Assembly (NCBI GenBank): GCA_963796675.1
Contig: CAWCMS010000002.1
Location: 1 to 64,000, forward strand
Source of the DNA: CAWCDJ01 sp963796675
Lineage (GTDB): Bacteria; Acidobacteriota; Terriglobia; Bryobacterales; Bryobacteraceae
Length of the DNA stretch: 64,000 nt
Reading direction: 5' to 3'
Below, in pieces: positions 24,716 through 34,936 of the stretch (positions are counted from its first letter, which is position 1; the number at the start of each line of letters is the position of its first letter). The notes below the pieces were generated by a model. The model saw only the letters and a list, made by a program, of their open reading frames with translations, searched no databases and was not told where the DNA came from. The translations under genes were made by a program, and so were the position numbers.

Positions 24716-27232
24716 ATGCTCAGAGCTGGGTTGATCGGAGGATGCCTCGCTGTGTCTCTGTGCACATTCGCGCAAACGCCTCCGAAAGTGGATTTCGCCC
24801 GCGACGTCCAACCGCTATTCCAAAAGCGCTGCTATATGTGCCACGGGCCGCAGCAGCAGATGGCGGGCCTTCGTTTCGATCAAAAGGAATCCGCGGCGCG
24901 GGTGATCCAGCCGGGGAAGAGCGCGGCGAGTCGGCTGATCGAGATGGTGAGCGGCACGGGGAAGAAAGTGATGCCGCCGGTCGGGGCTCGACTTACTCCG
25001 GCCGAAGTGGCGATGCTGCGATCGTGGATCGACGAGGGCGCTCCCTGGACCGCCGGTGTCGCTTCGGCGGCGGTGCACTGGTCTTTCCGCAAGATCGAGC
25101 GGCCCACGCCGCCGGCCGTCTCCGACCGCGCCTGGGTCCGCAACCCGATCGATCAGTTCATCCTCGCCAAGCTCGATGCCGAAGGCATTATGCCTTCTTC
25201 CGAGGCCTCGAAGATCACGCTGATCCGCCGCGTCAGCCTCGATCTTACCGGCCTGCTGCCCACGCCGCGAGAAATCGACGACTTCATTCGCGACAATCGC
25301 ACCGACGCCTACGACCGCCTGGTCGATCGCCTGCTCGCCTCGCCGCACTACGGCGAACGCTGGGGCCGTCACTGGCTCGACCTCGCCCGCTACGCCGATA
25401 GCGATGGCTACGAAAAGGATCGTGCGCGTCCGTGGGCGTGGCGCTACCGCCAGTGGGTGATCGACGCGTTGAATCGCGACATGCCGTTCGACGAATTCAC
25501 CATCGAACAGCTTGCGGGAGACCTGCTGCCGAACCGGACCACCGACATGCTGGTGGCCACCGGTTTCAATCGCAACACTCTCACCAATCGCGAAGGCGGC
25601 ACCGATCCCGAGCAGTTCCGCGATGAGCAGGTGCTCGATCGCGCCTCCACGCTCGGCACCGTCTGGCTAGGTCTGACGGTGGGGTGCGCGCAGTGCCACA
25701 ACCACAAGTTCGACCCCATCAGCCAGAAGGAGTATTACCAGCTCACGGCGTTCTTCAACACGCAAGAGGAAGTCAACGTCGCGGCGCCCATGCCCGGCGA
25801 ACTCGGTCCCTATCTCGAAGCCCGCCCCGCCTACGACAAGAAGCGCGCAGAGTTGCTTGCCGAATACAAGATGCCCGAGGCGGAGGCCGATTGGGAAGAC
25901 AAGCTCCGCTATGCCGAGCAGCATCCCGGCGAGCACGACGACTGGAGCTTCGCCTACGGCGAGTTCACTCACAATATCGACAGCGCGAAGAAGGTGCTGT
26001 TCCTCGATCGCTCGCGCCGCACCGAGCTGCAGGAACACGCCATGATGGATTACTTCCTGAGCGCCTGCGGCAATCTCTATCCCAAGCAGCACTGCCAGGA
26101 AGTCAAGACCGGCGAGGTACGGGACAAGCTCAATGAGTTGAACGCTGCCCTGCCGCCCCTCAGCTACGCGCCGGTGCTGGTGGAAAACGATACGCCGCCC
26201 AAGAGCTACATCCACCTTAAAGGCGATTGGCAGCAGCGCGGCGATGAGGTCGAGCCTGGCACACCGGCTCTGCTGCCGCCGCTGCCCGCGGGTGCGAAGC
26301 CGACCCGCCTGGTGCTGGCGCGATGGCTGGTCTCGTCCGAAAACCCGCTGACTTCACGCGTCGCCGTCAATCGCATCTGGCAGGAGCTGTTCGGCCTCGG
26401 CATCGTCAAGACGTCAGACGATTTCGGCACGCAGGGCGACGAGCCTTCGAACCCCAAGCTGCTCGACTGGCTGGCGAGCGAATACATGGCGCGCGGGTGG
26501 AGCACGAAGCAGATGATTCGCGAGATTGTGACCTCTGCCGCCTACCGCCAGTCGTCGAAGGCGCGGCCCGATGTGGCGCAGCGCGATCCCGAGAATGCGT
26601 GGCTCTCGCGACAGTCGCGGCTGCGTCTGCCAGCCGAACTGGTGCGTGACGAAACGCTCGAGGCCGCCGCCCTGCTCGATCCGCGCATCGGCGGCCAGAG
26701 CGTGCGGCCTCCGCAGCCCAAAGGGGTCGCGGAGCTTTCGTATGCGGGTTCGGTCAAGTGGAAGGAATCGAGCGGCGTCGACCGTTACCGCCGCGGCATG
26801 TACATCCTCTTCCAGCGCACCGTGCCTTACCCGATGCTCATGAATTTCGATGAGCCGAATTCCAACCTTTCCTGTACCAGGCGCGAGCGCACCAACACGC
26901 CGCTGCAGGCGCTCAATCTGCTGAACGACCCGGTCTTCTTCGAGGCCGCCCAGGGCCTGGCGTTCCGCATCATGCACGATACGAAGTCCGGCTTCGGCGA
27001 CCGGCTCGATTTCGCCTACCGCATCACGCTCGGCCGCGCGCCATCCGCGCACGAAGCCGAGCGCCTCGGCAAATACTACGACGACACTTTGAAGCAGTTG
27101 CAGGACAATCCGAAGACCGTGGCGGATCTGTTCCCCAACCGCCTGGAGGGCGTGCCGCAGATCGACGCGGCGGCATGGGTGGAGTTGAGCCGGGTCTTGC
27201 TCAACCTGGACGAGTTCATCACGAGGGAATAG
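24716..27232 (+). CDS. Planctomycete-type cytochrome c / DUF1549 / DUF1553 protein
   Basis: An 838-residue exported protein. After a signal peptide (about 1-20) comes a cytochrome domain with C39-x-x-C42-H43 (CYMCHGP) and PGKSAASRLIEMVSG. DUF1549 follows (FILAKLDAEGIMPSSEASK to CAQCHNHKFDPISQ, with a second CxxCH near residue 325), then DUF1553 (RLVLARWLVSSENPLTSRVAVNRIW to NLDEFITRE). It is the intact paralog of the frameshifted gene at 13655-16829, without that protein's beta-rich insert. A DUF1501 gene follows after 2 bp. These pairs are widespread in heterotrophic Acidobacteria and Planctomycetes and are suspected of acting on complex carbohydrates; the chemistry is unproven. Confidence 0.92.
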   Translation: MLRAGLIGGCLAVSLCTFAQTPPKVDFARDVQPLFQKRCYMCHGPQQQMAGLRFDQKESAARVIQPGKSAASRLIEMVSGTGKKVMPPVGARLTPAEVAMLRSWIDEGAPWTAGVASAAVHWSFRKIERPTPPAVSDRAWVRNPIDQFILAKLDAEGIMPSSEASKITLIRRVSLDLTGLLPTPREIDDFIRDNRTDAYDRLVDRLLASPHYGERWGRHWLDLARYADSDGYEKDRARPWAWRYRQWVIDALNRDMPFDEFTIEQLAGDLLPNRTTDMLVATGFNRNTLTNREGGTDPEQFRDEQVLDRASTLGTVWLGLTVGCAQCHNHKFDPISQKEYYQLTAFFNTQEEVNVAAPMPGELGPYLEARPAYDKKRAELLAEYKMPEAEADWEDKLRYAEQHPGEHDDWSFAYGEFTHNIDSAKKVLFLDRSRRTELQEHAMMDYFLSACGNLYPKQHCQEVKTGEVRDKLNELNAALPPLSYAPVLVENDTPPKSYIHLKGDWQQRGDEVEPGTPALLPPLPAGAKPTRLVLARWLVSSENPLTSRVAVNRIWQELFGLGIVKTSDDFGTQGDEPSNPKLLDWLASEYMARGWSTKQMIREIVTSAAYRQSSKARPDVAQRDPENAWLSRQSRLRLPAELVRDETLEAAALLDPRIGGQSVRPPQPKGVAELSYAGSVKWKESSGVDRYRRGMYILFQRTVPYPMLMNFDEPNSNLSCTRRERTNTPLQALNLLNDPVFFEAAQGLAFRIMHDTKSGFGDRLDFAYRITLGRAPSAHEAERLGKYYDDTLKQLQDNPKTVADLFPNRLEGVPQIDAAAWVELSRVLLNLDEFITRE

Positions 27233-27234
27233 AA

Positions 27235-28668
27235 ATGGATCGCGAAGAGTTCCGTACGATACAAAGCCGCCGCAGTTTCTTCCGGGAGTGCGCCGGCGGA
27301 ATCGGAATCATGGCGCTGGCGCAGTTGCTGGAGCGCGACGGCCTGGCCGCCGTCCCGAACGTCAACCCGCTGGCTCCGAGGAAGCCGAACTTTCCGGCCA
27401 AGGCCAAGAGCGTGATCTTCATGTTCATGGAAGGCGGCCCGAGCCAGCTCGACCTCTTCGACCCCAAGCCGGAGCTCGCGAAATGGAACGGCAAGCCGCT
27501 GCCTCCGTCGATGACCAAGGACCTGCACCTGGCGTTCACCAAGCCGAACGCCGCGGTGCTGGCCAGTCCCCGGACCTTCGAGAAGCACGGGCAGAGCGGC
27601 ATCGAGTATTCGGACTACATCCCGCACATCGGCTCCTGCGCCGACGACATCTGCCTGGTGCGATCGATGTATACGGACGCCTTCAATCACCACCCGGGCC
27701 AGTTGCTGCTCTTCGGCGGCAGCATTCAGGTGGGCCGCCCGACGATGGGGGCGTGGGTGCTCTATGGCCTCGGCAGCGAATCGCAGAATCTGCCGGGCTT
27801 CGTGGTGTTGAGCTCCGGGGTGGGAACCAGCGGCGGCACGTCCAACTGGTCGAGCGGCTTCCTGCCGTCGACTTACCAGGGCGTAGTGTTCCGCAGCTCG
27901 GGCGACCCCGTGCTGTATTTGTCGAACCCCGAGGGTGTCACGCGGGACATGCAGCGTGCCGGCCTCGATGTCCTGAAGGACCTCAACGAAGAGCACTACG
28001 GCGAGACAGGCGACGTCGAAATCGCTTCGCGCATCTCGTCCTATGAATTGGCGTTCCGGATGCAGTCGGCCGCGCCGGAGTTGCTCGATTTCTCGAAGGA
28101 ATCGCCCGAGACGCTCGAGATGTACGGCGTGAACCAGGACCCCACCCGGCAGTTCGCCACCAACTGCCTGCTGGCGCGGCGCATGGTCGAGCGCGGTGTG
28201 CGATTTATCATGCTCAACCACGCCAGTTGGGACGACCACACCGATCTCAATCGCAAGCTCAAGAAGAATTGCAACATCGCCGACCAGCCCACCGCCGCGC
28301 TCATCAAGGACCTCAAGCAGCGCGGCCTGCTCGACAGCACGCTGGTCGTCTGGGGTGGGGAATTCGGCCGCACCCCAATGGTCGAGATTCGCGATCCGCG
28401 CGACGTCAACAACGCCGGCCGCGATCATCATCCGCTGGCGTACAGCCTGATGCTGGCCGGCGGCGGCATCAAGGGCGGCCAGGTGATCGGCAAGACCGAC
28501 GACCTCTGCATGAACATTACCGAGGATAAGGTCCACGTTCATGACCTGCAGGCGACCATCCTGCAGTGTCTCGGGATGGATCACACACGCCTGACCTTCC
28601 ACCACATGGGCCGGGATTTCCGACTGACGGATGTCGCCGGGAACGTAGTAAAGAAGATGCTGGTTTAA
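27235..28668 (+). CDS. DUF1501 protein, probably Tat-exported
   Basis: A 477-residue protein beginning MDREEFRTIQSRRSFFREC, where SRRSFF followed by GGIGIMALAQLL resembles a twin-arginine signal. EGGPSQLDLFDPKPELAKWNG and GGEFGRTPMVEIRD are DUF1501 signatures, and HDLQATILQCLGMDHTRLTF is the conserved end. The ATG lies 2 bp after the stop of the cytochrome/DUF1549 gene, with AGGGA overlapping that gene's end, so the pair is cotranslated. It is a paralog of the protein at 12223-13647. Confidence 0.92.
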   Translation: MDREEFRTIQSRRSFFRECAGGIGIMALAQLLERDGLAAVPNVNPLAPRKPNFPAKAKSVIFMFMEGGPSQLDLFDPKPELAKWNGKPLPPSMTKDLHLAFTKPNAAVLASPRTFEKHGQSGIEYSDYIPHIGSCADDICLVRSMYTDAFNHHPGQLLLFGGSIQVGRPTMGAWVLYGLGSESQNLPGFVVLSSGVGTSGGTSNWSSGFLPSTYQGVVFRSSGDPVLYLSNPEGVTRDMQRAGLDVLKDLNEEHYGETGDVEIASRISSYELAFRMQSAAPELLDFSKESPETLEMYGVNQDPTRQFATNCLLARRMVERGVRFIMLNHASWDDHTDLNRKLKKNCNIADQPTAALIKDLKQRGLLDSTLVVWGGEFGRTPMVEIRDPRDVNNAGRDHHPLAYSLMLAGGGIKGGQVIGKTDDLCMNITEDKVHVHDLQATILQCLGMDHTRLTFHHMGRDFRLTDVAGNVVKKMLV

Positions 28669-28818
28669 CGCAGCCCAATGTTTCCAATGAGATAGGGATC
28701 GGGATTCACGGCCCGATCCAGTTTCTCTTAAGGCTGAGCTTCGAGTTGTTCCCGGGAGGACGGCCCTTGGGCGCCGGGCGCGGTCTTCCTATCCCTCTCG
28801 GAAAACACCACCCCACAG

Positions 28819-28848
28819 TTGCACTTCGAACCGAACTTCGGTTAACAT
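28819..28848 (+). promoter_or_regulatory. Candidate promoter of the ribosomal protein block, with dyad in the spacer
   Basis: The 420-bp gap 28669-29088 contains no ORF of note. TTGCAC (28819-28824) and TAACAT (28843-28848) are 18 bp apart. The perfect 15-bp dyad AACCGAACTTCGGTT (28829-28843) fills the spacer, suggesting an operator or a supercoiling-sensitive element. If used, it leaves a leader of about 235 nt before rpsL. The part from 28669 to 28818 shows no clear signal. Confidence 0.4.
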
Positions 28849-29009
28849 TGAAGAGTTTCGCGAGAGCAAGCTTTCTACTCCTGTGCTACCACTCGTCTGT
28901 AACGAGTCCGGCCGGGGGTGAGGCCCCGAGGTTCTACCGGTTACTCCGACTGGAACATGGGCCTGTCCAAAGAAGCAAGGTAATCCTCGCTGGTTGCGAC
29001 CTGAGTTTC

Positions 29010-29055
29010 GGGACCCACTTTTTGTGGGAACCCGGTCGTTTGGTGGATTTCACCA
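29010..29055 (+). promoter_or_regulatory. Tandem hairpins in the rpsL leader
   Basis: CCCAC-TTTTT-GTGGG (29014-29028), extended by GGG and CCC outside, is followed by TGGTG-GATTT-CACCA (29041-29055). The second is followed by CTTTTA and ends 33 nt before the rpsL start. An attenuator or a binding site for S7 or S12 could lie here. Confidence 0.45.
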
Positions 29056-29088
29056 CTTTTACAGATTTGAATCGCGAAGAGGAAATTC

Positions 29089-29463
29089 GTGCCGACGTTT
29101 AACCAACTTGTGCGAAGAGGGCGCAAGCCGCCACGCTGGAAGACCTCCAGCCCCGCGCTCAATAGCTGCCCCCAGAAGCGTGGAGTTTGCACGCGCGTTT
29201 ACACCTCCACCCCCAAGAAGCCGAACTCGGCGCTGCGTAAAGTAGCGCGCGTGCGGCTGACCAATGGAATCGAGGTCACCACGTACATCCCGGGGGTCGG
29301 GCATAACCTGCAGGAACACTCCATCGTGCTGATCCGCGGAGGCCGTGTGAAGGATCTCCCGGGCGTTCGCTATCACGTGATCCGCGGTGCGCTGGATACT
29401 GCCGGGGTGGCCAACCGCCGTCAGGGCAGATCGAAATACGGGGCTAAGAGGCCCAAATCGTAG
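29089..29463 (+). CDS. rpsL: 30S ribosomal protein S12
   Basis: A 124-residue S12, full length, first gene of the str group. PKKPNSALRK and GRVKDLPGVRYH carry the lysines whose mutation gives streptomycin resistance; both are wild type, so no resistance is predicted from this gene. The aspartate in KDLPG is the residue methylthiolated by RimO in other bacteria. The start is GTG at 29089 with AGAGGA 8 nt upstream. Confidence 0.98.
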   Translation: MPTFNQLVRRGRKPPRWKTSSPALNSCPQKRGVCTRVYTSTPKKPNSALRKVARVRLTNGIEVTTYIPGVGHNLQEHSIVLIRGGRVKDLPGVRYHVIRGALDTAGVANRRQGRSKYGAKRPKS

Positions 29464-29470
29464 GTAACGT

Positions 29471-29941
29471 ATGCCACGCAGAAGAAGAGCCGTTGTTCGT
29501 GAGGTAGTGCCGGATCCGGTCTACAATTCCAGCCTCGTCGAGAAGTTCGTCAACTCGATGATGTGGGAGGGCAAGAAGAACACCGCCCAGGGCATCTTCT
29601 ATGACGCCATGGATAAGCTGCGGGAGCGCACCGGCGACGATCCGCTGAAGGCGTTCAAGAAGGCCGTGGAAAACGCCAAGCCGCTGCTCGAAGTCAAGAC
29701 GCGGCGCGTCGGCGGTGCCAACTACCAGGTGCCGATCGAAGTTCCGCAGAATCGCCGGACTTCGCTCGCCATGCGCTGGATCATCGGCAACGCCCGCACT
29801 CGCCCCGAAAAGGGCATGGCGGATAAGCTGGCCAACGAACTGAACGATGCAGCCAACCTCAGGGGCGGCGCGATCAAGAAGCGAGACGACGTACACCGCA
29901 TGGCCGAGGCAAACAAGGCCTTTGCGCATTACCGGTGGTAG
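29471..29941 (+). CDS. rpsG: 30S ribosomal protein S7
   Basis: A 156-residue S7 of standard length that nucleates assembly of the 30S head on 16S rRNA. It begins MPRRRRAVVREVVPDPVYNS and contains the conserved block RRVGGANYQVPIEV. It follows rpsL after 7 bp. In E. coli S7 represses its own operon by binding between rpsL and rpsG; this gap is too short for the same structure, so any control probably lies elsewhere. Confidence 0.98.
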   Translation: MPRRRRAVVREVVPDPVYNSSLVEKFVNSMMWEGKKNTAQGIFYDAMDKLRERTGDDPLKAFKKAVENAKPLLEVKTRRVGGANYQVPIEVPQNRRTSLAMRWIIGNARTRPEKGMADKLANELNDAANLRGGAIKKRDDVHRMAEANKAFAHYRW

Positions 29942-29967
29942 CCGAGGAATAAAGAGGAGCTAAGGTT

Positions 29968-32061
29968 TTGCCAAGAACGGTCCCGCTCGAAAGGATGAGG
30001 AACATCGGCATCGCTGCACACATCGATGCCGGTAAAACCACGACCACAGAGCGCATTTTGTATTACACGGGACGCACGCACAAGCTGGGCGAGGTCCATG
30101 AGGGCACGGCCACCATGGACTGGATGGAACAGGAGCAGGAGCGCGGCATCACGATCACTTCCGCCGCCACCACCTGCGAATGGCGTGACATCCAGATCAA
30201 CATCATCGACACGCCCGGGCACGTCGACTTCACCGCCGAGGTGGAGCGCAGTCTTCGCGTGCTCGATGGCGCGGTCGCGGTTTTCGATGCCGTGGCCGGC
30301 GTGCAGCCCCAGTCCGAGACCGTCTGGCGTCAGGCGGATAAGTACGACGTACCCCGCATTTGCTTCATTAATAAGATGGACCGCGTGGGTGCCGACTTCT
30401 ACCACTCGGTCGACACCATCGTCGAGCGTCTGAAGTGCCGCCCGGTACCGATCCAGCTTCCCGTCGGCGCGGAAGACCAGTTCAAAGGCATAGTGGACCT
30501 GGTCGAGATGAAGGCCGTAGTCTGGCGCGATGAGACCCTGGGCGCCAAGTTCGATGTCACCGAGATTCCCGCGGACCTCGTGGAAAAGGCCAAAGAATAC
30601 CGCGAGAAGATGATCGAGGCGATCTCGGAGCACGACGACAAGCTCTTCGAGAAATTCATCGATGGCCAGCCGATTTCGAACGACGAGATCAAGGCCGGCA
30701 TCCGTAAGGCCACCATCGCCCTGCAGATCTTCCCGGTGATCTGCGGTACGGCATTCAAGAACAAGGGCGTCCAGACGATGCTCGATGCGGTGGTTGACTA
30801 TCTACCCTCGCCGCTGGACATTCCGCCGGTGGAAGGCACGTCGGTGGATGATCCGGAAAAGCAACTGACGCGCAGAGCTTCCGACAGCGACCCCTTTTCC
30901 GCTCTGGTTTTCAAAATCATGACGGACCCCTACGTGGGCCAGTTGGCGTTCTTCCGGGTCTACTCGGGAACGCTCAAGTCCGGCGATTCGGTCTACAACG
31001 TGGCCAAGAGCCGCAAGGAACGCATCGGCCGCCTGCTCCGCATGCACGCCAACAAGCGTGAAGAGATCCAGGAGATCCTGGCGGGCGATATCTGCGCCGC
31101 CGTCGGCCTGAAGACGGTTTCGACCGGCGATACGATCTGCGATGACGAACATCCGATCGTGCTGGAGTCGATCGACTTCCCGACACCGGTGATCCAGTTG
31201 GCAGTGGAACCGAAGACCAAGGCCGACCAGGAAAAGATGGGCCTCGCCATCCAGAAGCTGGCGCAGGAAGATCCCACTTTCCGCGTGAATACCGATCCCG
31301 AAACGGGGCAGACCATTCTTTCCGGGATGGGCGAGCTGCACCTCGAGATCATTGTGGACCGGATGATGCGCGAGTTCGGCGTCGGCGCCAATGTCGGCAA
31401 GCCGCAGGTCGCGTACCGCGAGACCATCCGCAAGAACGCCGAGGCCGAAGGCCGGCACGTCCGCCAGTCGGGCGGCCGCGGTCAGTACGGCCACGTCAAG
31501 ATCCGGGTCGAGCCGTTGCCTGCCGGGACGGGGTTTGAGTTCGTCAACGACACCTACGGCGGCACGGTGCCGAAGGAATACATCAACCCGACCGAAGCCG
31601 GAATCAAGGAAGCGCTCGAAGGCGGAATCATGGCGGGCTTCCCGATGTCCGATTTGAAGGTAACGCTCTACGACGGAAGCTATCACGAGGTTGACTCCTC
31701 GGAAATGGCCTTCAAGATCGCCGGTTCTCTGGCGATCAAGGAAGCGACGAAGCGAGCCAAGCCGGTGCTGCTCGAGCCGATCATGGCGGTCGAAGTCGTG
31801 GTGCCGGAGCAATATATGGGTGACGTCATCGGCGATCTGAATTCGCGCCGCGGCCGTATCGAAGGCATGCAGTTGCGCGGTACCACCCAGATCATCAAGG
31901 CGATGGTACCGCTCTCGGAAATGTTTGGCTATGCGACCGAGCTCCGCTCGCGCACGCAGGGCCGCGGCAGTTTCACCATGCACTTCGGGAAGTACGAAGA
32001 AGTGCCGGGCGGTCTCGCCGAAGAGATCGTGAATAAAGTCCAGGGCAAGATTACGAGATAA
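29968..32061 (+). CDS. fusA: Elongation factor G
   Basis: A 697-residue GTPase that drives ribosomal translocation. The G1 loop is AHIDAGKTTTTERI, the switch region contains GEVHEGTATMDWMEQEQERGITI, G3 is DTPGHVDF and G4 is NKMD. All five domains are present to the C-terminal FGYATELRSRTQGRGSFTM. The start is TTG at 29968, supported by GAGGAG 8 nt before it. It is the housekeeping form beside tuf, not the spd-type paralog. Confidence 0.97.
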   Translation: MPRTVPLERMRNIGIAAHIDAGKTTTTERILYYTGRTHKLGEVHEGTATMDWMEQEQERGITITSAATTCEWRDIQINIIDTPGHVDFTAEVERSLRVLDGAVAVFDAVAGVQPQSETVWRQADKYDVPRICFINKMDRVGADFYHSVDTIVERLKCRPVPIQLPVGAEDQFKGIVDLVEMKAVVWRDETLGAKFDVTEIPADLVEKAKEYREKMIEAISEHDDKLFEKFIDGQPISNDEIKAGIRKATIALQIFPVICGTAFKNKGVQTMLDAVVDYLPSPLDIPPVEGTSVDDPEKQLTRRASDSDPFSALVFKIMTDPYVGQLAFFRVYSGTLKSGDSVYNVAKSRKERIGRLLRMHANKREEIQEILAGDICAAVGLKTVSTGDTICDDEHPIVLESIDFPTPVIQLAVEPKTKADQEKMGLAIQKLAQEDPTFRVNTDPETGQTILSGMGELHLEIIVDRMMREFGVGANVGKPQVAYRETIRKNAEAEGRHVRQSGGRGQYGHVKIRVEPLPAGTGFEFVNDTYGGTVPKEYINPTEAGIKEALEGGIMAGFPMSDLKVTLYDGSYHEVDSSEMAFKIAGSLAIKEATKRAKPVLLEPIMAVEVVVPEQYMGDVIGDLNSRRGRIEGMQLRGTTQIIKAMVPLSEMFGYATELRSRTQGRGSFTMHFGKYEEVPGGLAEEIVNKVQGKITR

Positions 32062-32079
32062 GGAGATTGGGTTTTTCTT

Positions 32080-33267
<1,188 letters not shown>

Positions 33268-33275
33268 GCTGGAAA

Positions 33276-33596
33276 ATGGCGCTGAGAGAACGAATTCGCA
33301 TCCGTCTGAAGGCTTACGACCACCGGGTGCTCGATCAGTCGACGACCGAGATTGTGGATACCGCGAAGCGGACCGGCGCGCAGGTGGCCGGTCCGATTCC
33401 GCTGCCGACATCGCGGAGCATCACGACTGTTTTGCGCTCGCCGCACGTTGATAAAAAGTCGCGGGAGCAGTTTGAAATCCGGACGCACAAACGGCTTTTG
33501 GACATTCTGGAGCCGACCCAGCAGACGGTGGACGCGCTGATGAAGCTCGATCTGCCCGCGGGCGTGGATGTCGAGATCAAGGCGTTCGGGAAATAA
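33276..33596 (+). CDS. rpsJ: 30S ribosomal protein S10
   Basis: A 106-residue S10, first gene of the S10 group, also the partner of NusB in antitermination. It begins MALRERIRIRLKAYDHRVLD and includes GPIPLPTSRSITTVLRSPH, the conserved rRNA-binding loop. It lies 8 bp after tuf, so no separate S10 promoter is evident. A stable hairpin follows before rplC. Confidence 0.98.
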   Translation: MALRERIRIRLKAYDHRVLDQSTTEIVDTAKRTGAQVAGPIPLPTSRSITTVLRSPHVDKKSREQFEIRTHKRLLDILEPTQQTVDALMKLDLPAGVDVEIKAFGK

Positions 33597-33613
33597 GATC
33601 TACCGAAGGGAAC

Positions 33614-33641
33614 GCGCGGCGCCGGAGACTTCCGGCCGCGC
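33614..33641 (+). promoter_or_regulatory. Intercistronic hairpin between rpsJ and rplC
   Basis: GCGCGG (33614-33619) pairs with CCGCGC (33636-33641) and, inside a 2-nt bulge, CCGGA (33622-33626) pairs with TCCGG (33631-33635) around the loop GACT. The 75-bp rpsJ-rplC gap is the longest in the S10 group. It could be a binding site for a ribosomal protein or an RNA processing site. Confidence 0.4.
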
Positions 33642-33671
33642 AAATCCCGGCGGTGAAATAAGGATTTAACG

Positions 33672-34304
33672 ATGAGTCCAGGAATCCTTGGCAAAAAGAT
33701 TGGGATGTCGCAGGTGTTCCGGCCAGACGGCCAGGCCGTGCCGGTCACACTGCTGAAGGCGGGTCCGTGTACCGTGGTGCAGCGCAAGACGCCCACCGCG
33801 GACGGCTATGATGCGGTGCAGCTTGGTCTGATGGAGTTCGTCAAGCCGCAACGTATCAATAAGCCGGCCACCGGCCACCTGAAGAAAGCCGGCGCGGAAG
33901 GCGCGAAGTTTCTGCGCGAGTTCACGCTGGGTCCCGGCGACGATGATTTGAAGCCGGGCGACAAAGTGCTGGTGGATCAGTTCAAGCCCAAGGACAAGGT
34001 GGACGTGATCGGAATCAGCAAGGGCCGCGGCTTTGCGGGCCTGGTAAAGCGCCACCACTTTGGCGGCGGCGCTAGTACCCATGGCTCCATGTTCCACCGC
34101 GCTCCCGGTTCGATCGGCGCATCCAGCTTTCCCTCCCGCGTGCTGCCGGGCATGCGCATGGCCGGCCATATGGGCCACGCGAAGGTCACGGTCCGCAACC
34201 TCGAAGTGATCGACGTGGATACCGAGGACAACGTGCTGGTAGTGAAGGGCGCGGTTCCGGGGCCGAATGGCGGATACGTCGTGGTGCGGAGGTCGAAGAG
34301 GTAA
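33672..34304 (+). CDS. rplC: 50S ribosomal protein L3
   Basis: A 210-residue L3 that starts 50S assembly near the peptidyl transferase centre. It begins MSPGILGKKIGMSQVF, and the long internal loop FGGGASTHGSMFHRAPGSIGAS in two parts reaches the active site. AAGGA stands 7 nt before the ATG. rplD follows after 5 bp. Confidence 0.98.
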   Translation: MSPGILGKKIGMSQVFRPDGQAVPVTLLKAGPCTVVQRKTPTADGYDAVQLGLMEFVKPQRINKPATGHLKKAGAEGAKFLREFTLGPGDDDLKPGDKVLVDQFKPKDKVDVIGISKGRGFAGLVKRHHFGGGASTHGSMFHRAPGSIGASSFPSRVLPGMRMAGHMGHAKVTVRNLEVIDVDTEDNVLVVKGAVPGPNGGYVVVRRSKR

Positions 34305-34309
34305 CTGCC

Positions 34310-34936
34310 ATGCCGACAGTCGACGTAGTGGATTTGAATAATCAGAAAGTCGGCCAGATCGACCTGGCCGACGAGGTGTTCGGCGCCGAGGTGAACGAGG
34401 CGCTCCTGTACGAAGCCGTCCGGCAATACCAGGCAGGACAGCGTGCGGGCACCCACAAAACCAAAGTTCGCTCGGATGTCGCCGGGTCCGGTAAGAAGCT
34501 GTGGAAGCAAAAGGGCACCGGGCGCGCGCGCGTGGGTTCGATCCGTTCTCCGCTGTGGCGTCACGGCGGTACGGTCCACGGGCCGCAACCGCGCGATTAC
34601 AGCTACAAGCTGCCGCGCAAGATGGTGCTGGGCGCGCTGCGCTCGGCGCTTTCGGCGAAGGTCCGGGACGGCGAGCTCAAGATCGTGCAGACGTTCAATT
34701 TTGCCGATCACAAGACCAAGAACGCGATGAACACCCTGGTGAAGCTGGAAGCGGGCCGCACCGTGCTGGTGGTGGAAAACGGCGAGAACCGCAACCTGGA
34801 GCTGGGCATTCGCAACCTCAAGGGTGTGACTCTGATGCCGACGCGGGAAGTCAATCCTTTCCACCTGTTGGGCCACCAGAGCGTGTTTCTCAGCGAAGCC
34901 GCGGCGCGCAAATTCTCGGAGGCACTCGCGAAATGA
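34310..34936 (+). CDS. rplD: 50S ribosomal protein L4
   Basis: A 208-residue L4 that lines the exit tunnel. The tunnel loop KKLWKQKGTGRARVGSIRSP is conserved; changes there give macrolide resistance in other species and none is obvious. In E. coli L4 also represses the S10 operon through its leader. Its stop overlaps the rplW start (ATGA). Confidence 0.97.
   Translation: MPTVDVVDLNNQKVGQIDLADEVFGAEVNEALLYEAVRQYQAGQRAGTHKTKVRSDVAGSGKKLWKQKGTGRARVGSIRSPLWRHGGTVHGPQPRDYSYKLPRKMVLGALRSALSAKVRDGELKIVQTFNFADHKTKNAMNTLVKLEAGRTVLVVENGENRNLELGIRNLKGVTLMPTREVNPFHLLGHQSVFLSEAAARKFSEALAK

Noticed and set aside
28669..29088. A tRNA or small RNA gene in the largest intergenic gap
   Set aside because: No cloverleaf, TψC-like or CCA end could be seen; the hairpins fit better as rpsL leader structure.
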